Assembly (NCBI GenBank): GCA_964346495.1
Contig: CAYFUW010000052.1
Coordinates: forward strand, 1 to 14,910
DNA from: JBGZFC01 sp964346495
GTDB taxonomy: Bacteria; Bacteroidota; Bacteroidia; Bacteroidales; Dysgonomonadaceae
Direction: 5' to 3'
DNA: 14,910 nucleotides
In this document: one piece after another, positions 13,346 to 14,910 of the stretch
Layout: each line of letters starts with the position of its first letter
Position numbering within the stretch: position 1 is the first letter of the stretch
Program-made: the position numbers and the translations under genes
The notes under the pieces: model-generated
Told to the model about the DNA's origin: nothing
Seen by the model: only the letters and a program-made list of their open reading frames with translations
Databases searched by the model: none

Positions 13346-14910
13346 TTAGTTTACAGTATTGTTTTCTAAAGTAGGCTCTACATCATCTGTTTCGTAGATG
13401 TAGTTACCTTGTTTTCCAGGCTGAGTATTGGTGAATGTTGAGTTTTTAATTGTTACTGTCAATGAACCTAGATTGTTATTAATAGCAATACCTGGTTTCT
13501 TTGAAAGATTTTCAAATGTACAGTTGTCTATAACAGCATTGGTAACATCTGAGCCTTCATACATATCACAAATTTTCAGACCACGATATCCGTTAGAGAA
13601 ATAGCAATCGGTAAATGTAGCTGTTCCGTGATAAACCCAAGCGCAATATTCGTTGCTTTGGTTTGAAGCAAGCGTAGCGATACCTTTGAAGTTACCTTTG
13701 TTAACTTCTGTAGAAGTTCCCTGGAACATTACAGAGTTGTTGAAAACACAATTATTAAATTTGTAGTTACCTACACCTTGGAACTCAAGATATGTAAATT
13801 CCCATGCAGTTTCACCATTTTCTGCCCAATAAGCAGTTTGGTCAACAAATTCTACGTTGTTGAAAATGAGATTGGCATTGTTTTTAATACCACCTTCACC
13901 TGTGGCAATTAATTTATTGCCGTCACCTTCAATAGTAATAGTAGTACCAGCGTTGCTAAACATCATGTTAGCACCACCACCGGCATTACCTGTAGCCCAC
14001 TCTACGTCGGCACCTAATCTGATTGTACCATCTTCGCCTGAAGCATTCAATTTATTAACAGCAGCTAAAAAGTCAGCTTTGCTTGTTACAAGCATAATAT
14101 TGTGATCACCTTCGTAAATAGGATCAATAGAGATTGTGAATTCAACTTGGTCAGTTAAGATGCTACCAACGATATTTGTACGCCAGTTACGCTGTACAGG
14201 AACATTTGATAAGCCATCGCTAAAATTAATTGTTTCACCTCCGGCTGTAACAAACTCAAATGAAACTGTGTTCAATGTAGTTTTACCTACTGCATCAGCA
14301 AGCAGATAACTCATAGATAGATATTTATAGCTTTCTGTTGTACCATCACCATCAGCATCTGTAACAAGAGTTTCGGTTGGAATATTAGCAAATGTGTAAG
14401 CCATTGTTCCTGTTCCTTCAACAGAGCCGTCAAGTAAGTTGATGCTATTAGCTACATTGCTAACATTTACTTTCGATTGAGTAATTGAAATACCTGAAGC
14501 AACAGCAGCATTCCAATCCTCTGTAGTAGCACCAACGTTTAGTTGAGCAAACGGACGTTTCATCACTACGTTGATGTTCGCGTCCTGACCAACAGTGAAT
14601 GTAACACTTGCAAAGAATGCATCGCGGCTCTCGTCGTTATTTACACCTGTGTGATTAACAGTAACTTTCATATCGTCAGATACTGTGTAAGCTGTACAAG
14701 CACTGTTTTGAGCCCAGAATGCAATTTTGTAAGTTTGACCTTTAGTCAATCTGATCTGCTCAGTTGCTGGGAAACTTACACTAGTTTTAACTACTTGTGG
14801 CAATGCAGTGATACGGTTACCTTCACTATCGAAGATTGAGTACACCAATTTGTTTGCACCTGTACCATCGCTAATATCACGTGTATTCATATCATTCTGG
14901 ATACCCAGAG
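13346..14910 (-). CDS. Surface lipoprotein paralogue: fimbrillin-like (DUF6562-type) module plus distinct beta-helix (5' end outside window)
   Basis: The frame stays open past the ATG at 14890 to the window end. The codons above it (LGIQND) match the upstream part of the neighbouring paralogue (IGIDKD), so the start lies beyond the window and about 42 residues, including the expected signal peptide and lipobox, are missing. Counting from the internal Met at 14890, residues 5-260 are collinear with residues 53-308 of the 11582 gene, with no gap, the same landmarks (ISDGTGANKLVYSIFD, KRPFAQLNVG, DADGDGTTE, NVPVQRNWRTNIVG with Trp236) and roughly 70% identity by eye. From about residue 265 the sequence is different: ITSKADFLAAVNKL leads into a right-handed beta-helix with Asn-rich turns (LIFNNVEF, YKFNNCVFNN, AVIDNCTFENL, VTIKNSTFTN). 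Function is unknown; a surface adhesin or pilus-like subunit is the best guess. Confidence 0.85.
   Translation of the reverse strand, partial: LGIQNDMNTRDISDGTGANKLVYSIFDSEGNRITALPQVVKTSVSFPATEQIRLTKGQTYKIAFWAQNSACTAYTVSDDMKVTVNHTGVNNDESRDAFFASVTFTVGQDANINVVMKRPFAQLNVGATTEDWNAAVASGISITQSKVNVSNVANSINLLDGSVEGTGTMAYTFANIPTETLVTDADGDGTTESYKYLSMSYLLADAVGKTTLNTVSFEFVTAGGETINFSDGLSNVPVQRNWRTNIVGSILTDQVEFTISIDPIYEGDHNIMLVTSKADFLAAVNKLNASGEDGTIRLGADVEWATGNAGGGANMMFSNAGTTITIEGDGNKLIATGEGGIKNNANLIFNNVEFVDQTAYWAENGETAWEFTYLEFQGVGNYKFNNCVFNNSVMFQGTSTEVNKGNFKGIATLASNQSNEYCAWVYHGTATFTDCYFSNGYRGLKICDMYEGSDVTNAVIDNCTFENLSKKPGIAINNNLGSLTVTIKNSTFTNTQPGKQGNYIYETDDVEPTLENNTVN

Noticed and set aside
14888..14890. 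ATG at 14890 as the start of the second lipoprotein gene
   Set aside because: The frame continues upstream with residues matching the paralogue, and a start here would leave no signal peptide or lipobox.

Overview
The window reads as a chromosomal contig from a member of the Bacteroidales (phylum Bacteroidota). Several genes resemble Bacteroides and Porphyromonas forms (def, lptB, aroE, the three-domain aminopeptidase P, fimbrillin-like DUF6562 lipoproteins). At least five starts are preceded by the Bacteroidetes -7 promoter element TAnnTTTG, and starts sit behind A-rich leaders rather than Shine-Dalgarno sequences. The sequence is AT-rich and contains a 100-N scaffold gap, so it comes from a draft or metagenome assembly.

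Layout. 1-238 (+): the 3' end of an outer-membrane beta-barrel-like gene, then a bidirectional terminator. 349-2189 (-): a probable lptB-yqgF-def operon (LPS export ATPase, YqgF/RuvX nuclease, peptide deformylase). 2283-2636 (-) folB and 2722-4512 (+) aminopeptidase P diverge from an 85-bp region carrying back-to-back -7 boxes. 4571-5083 (+): a gamma-carbonic anhydrase-like hexapeptide protein. 5108-5333: a palindrome-rich element with imperfect terminal inverted repeats. 5361-7217 (+): an SLC13/DASS-type transporter with two RCK_C domains between its membrane halves.

7218-7592 holds no gene. It contains a terminator-like palindrome, a 7-bp and an 8-bp short tandem array, two REP-like palindromes and the N gap, which is flanked on both sides by the same 55 bp. 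7593-8195 and 8291-9181 (-) encode an unrecognised secreted protein and a membrane-anchored coiled-coil protein. 9408-10184 (-) is aroE; 10347-11489 (+) is a YqhD-type iron-containing alcohol dehydrogenase, closed by a bidirectional terminator.

11582-14910 (-) holds two tandem surface-lipoprotein-type genes, the second running off the window. They share an ungapped N-terminal fimbrillin-like (DUF6562-type) module and then switch abruptly to unrelated parallel beta-helix C-termini. This is the most interesting part of the window: it looks like a modular surface-protein locus built by duplication and C-terminal domain exchange. The rest is core metabolism and envelope biogenesis, with intergenic regions rich in small palindromic repeats.
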